From: Candidatus Bathyarchaeota archaeon
GTDB lineage: Archaea; Thermoproteota; Bathyarchaeia; Bathyarchaeales; Bathycorpusculaceae
Assembly: GCA_030672945.1 (NCBI GenBank)
Contig: DAOVFL010000066.1
Coordinates: forward strand, 1 to 5,597
Direction: 5' to 3'
Length of the DNA: 5,597 nucleotides
The notes under the pieces: model-generated
Database searches by the model: none
Told to the model about the DNA's origin: nothing
What the model saw: the letters and a program-made list of their open reading frames with translations, nothing else
Shown here: positions 5,101-5,597 of the stretch, one piece after another
How positions within the stretch are numbered: the stretch's first letter is position 1
Layout: every line of letters begins with the position of its first letter
Translations under genes and position numbers: made by a program

Positions 5101-5597
5101 TTAGTTGGGGAATGGGCAGGTTTTTGTTGGGCAGCCACCCGCATATTCCGACTCTGCACTAACAAACCTTCTCTTTTCAGTCTTTATCTCTCCTATATTA
5201 AGAACTTGCTCCGGTTTACTTCCATAACGATAAACAGTTATCCCCTTACACTTCAGCCTATAAGCAAGCCAAAACACTTTTTCCACATCCTCAACCTTAG
5301 CATCATTAGGCAAATTCACCGTTTTCGAAACAGCATTGTCTGTATATTTCTGAAAAGCAGCTTGCATTTTGACATGCCACTCTGGCTTAATATCTAAAGC
5401 CGTAACAAAAACCCTCTTAACATCTTCAGGAACCCCCCTAATTTCCTGAACAGAACCCGTTCTAGCTATTTCCTCAAGAAGCTCAGCACTGTAAAACCCT
5501 CTCTCCTTCGCAGTTATCTCAAACAACGGATTAATCTCAAAAAGCCTAGTTCCCTCCAAAACCTTCCTCATAAAAGAAACAGCAAACAACGGCTCAA
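5101..5597 (-). CDS. nrdJ: Adenosylcobalamin-dependent (class II) ribonucleotide reductase, C-terminal part
   Basis: The frame runs in from the right edge and ends at TAA (complement of 5101-5103); about 164 C-terminal residues are visible, so the start is outside the window. E-P-L-F-A-V-S-F-M-R-K followed by EGTRLFEINPLFE, KRVFVTALDIKPEWHVKMQA, AFQKYTDNAVSKTVNLP and KGITVYRYGSKPEQVL are signature segments of the C-terminal barrel of class II ribonucleotide reductases. These enzymes make deoxyribonucleotides from ribonucleotides with coenzyme B12 and need no oxygen. The extreme C-terminus is GGCPTKTCPFPN, a C-x4-C pair that is the expected swinging redox dithiol that re-reduces the active site. 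The glycyl- or thiyl-radical site, allosteric domains and any intein lie beyond the window. The coding strand is strongly G-rich, like the amidohydrolase gene. It is convergent with the upstream surface-protein relic. Confidence 0.93.
   Translation of the reverse strand, partial: EPLFAVSFMRKVLEGTRLFEINPLFEITAKERGFYSAELLEEIARTGSVQEIRGVPEDVKRVFVTALDIKPEWHVKMQAAFQKYTDNAVSKTVNLPNDAKVEDVEKVFWLAYRLKCKGITVYRYGSKPEQVLNIGEIKTEKRRFVSAESEYAGGCPTKTCPFPN

Noticed and set aside
5206..5397. 63-residue plus-strand frame opposite the RNR gene
   Set aside because: The minus strand carries unmistakable class II RNR motifs over the same bases.
1..5597. CRISPR arrays, tRNA/rRNA genes, insertion sequence ends, integrases
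   Set aside because: I found no regularly spaced repeats, cloverleaf or conserved rRNA stretches, terminal inverted repeats or transposase motifs on reading both strands.

Overview
The window looks archaeal. Promoter-like A/T boxes sit about 25-50 nt before several starts, and one mid-length intergenic region carries a clear TATA element. Start codons include TTG and GTG with GGAGG/GGTG-type Shine-Dalgarno matches. The protein repertoire also fits: a SCP-x-like archaeal thiolase, a B12-dependent (class II) ribonucleotide reductase, a sequon-rich membrane-anchored surface enzyme, and a relic ending in a PEF-CTERM-like anchor. From memory of such proteins I would guess an uncultured Bathyarchaeia-type member of the TACK group, but this is inference and no marker RNA is present.

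Layout, left to right. Positions 1-216 (minus) hold the N-terminal 72 codons of a thiolase-fold protein that runs off the left edge. A divergent intergenic region (217-335) separates it from a small TIGR04076-family protein of unknown function (336-650, plus, TTG start). After a T-rich/TATA-like stretch and a pair of TTAAGTGG repeats come a tentative 38-residue hydrophobic ORF (712-828) and a polytopic membrane protein (839-1390). A 267-nt non-coding stretch with three CACGTT-plus-T-run repeats ends in a good TATA box. This drives a metal-dependent amidohydrolase of the imidazolonepropionase/prolidase-like group (1658-2947). After another promoter-bearing gap comes the most distinctive gene, a GH99/WbsX-like glycan-active ectodomain fused to a C-terminal multi-pass membrane module (3128-4603). 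Just downstream lies a broken remnant of a surface protein with an Ig-like end and a PEF-type C-terminal anchor (4629-5003). The right edge (5101-5597, minus) is the C-terminal end of a class II ribonucleotide reductase, convergent with the remnant.

The genes do not form one pathway. Thiolase, RNR and amidohydrolase look like single housekeeping or catabolic genes with their own promoters. The GH99-like gene plus the remnant look like an accessory cell-surface patch between them. Their coding-strand composition (A-rich, C at or above G) differs from the G/T-rich coding strands of the amidohydrolase and RNR. I found no CRISPR array, tRNA, rRNA, transposase or integrase. No complete new system is evident; the best leads are the membrane-tethered GH99-like enzyme and the decaying surface-protein gene next to it.
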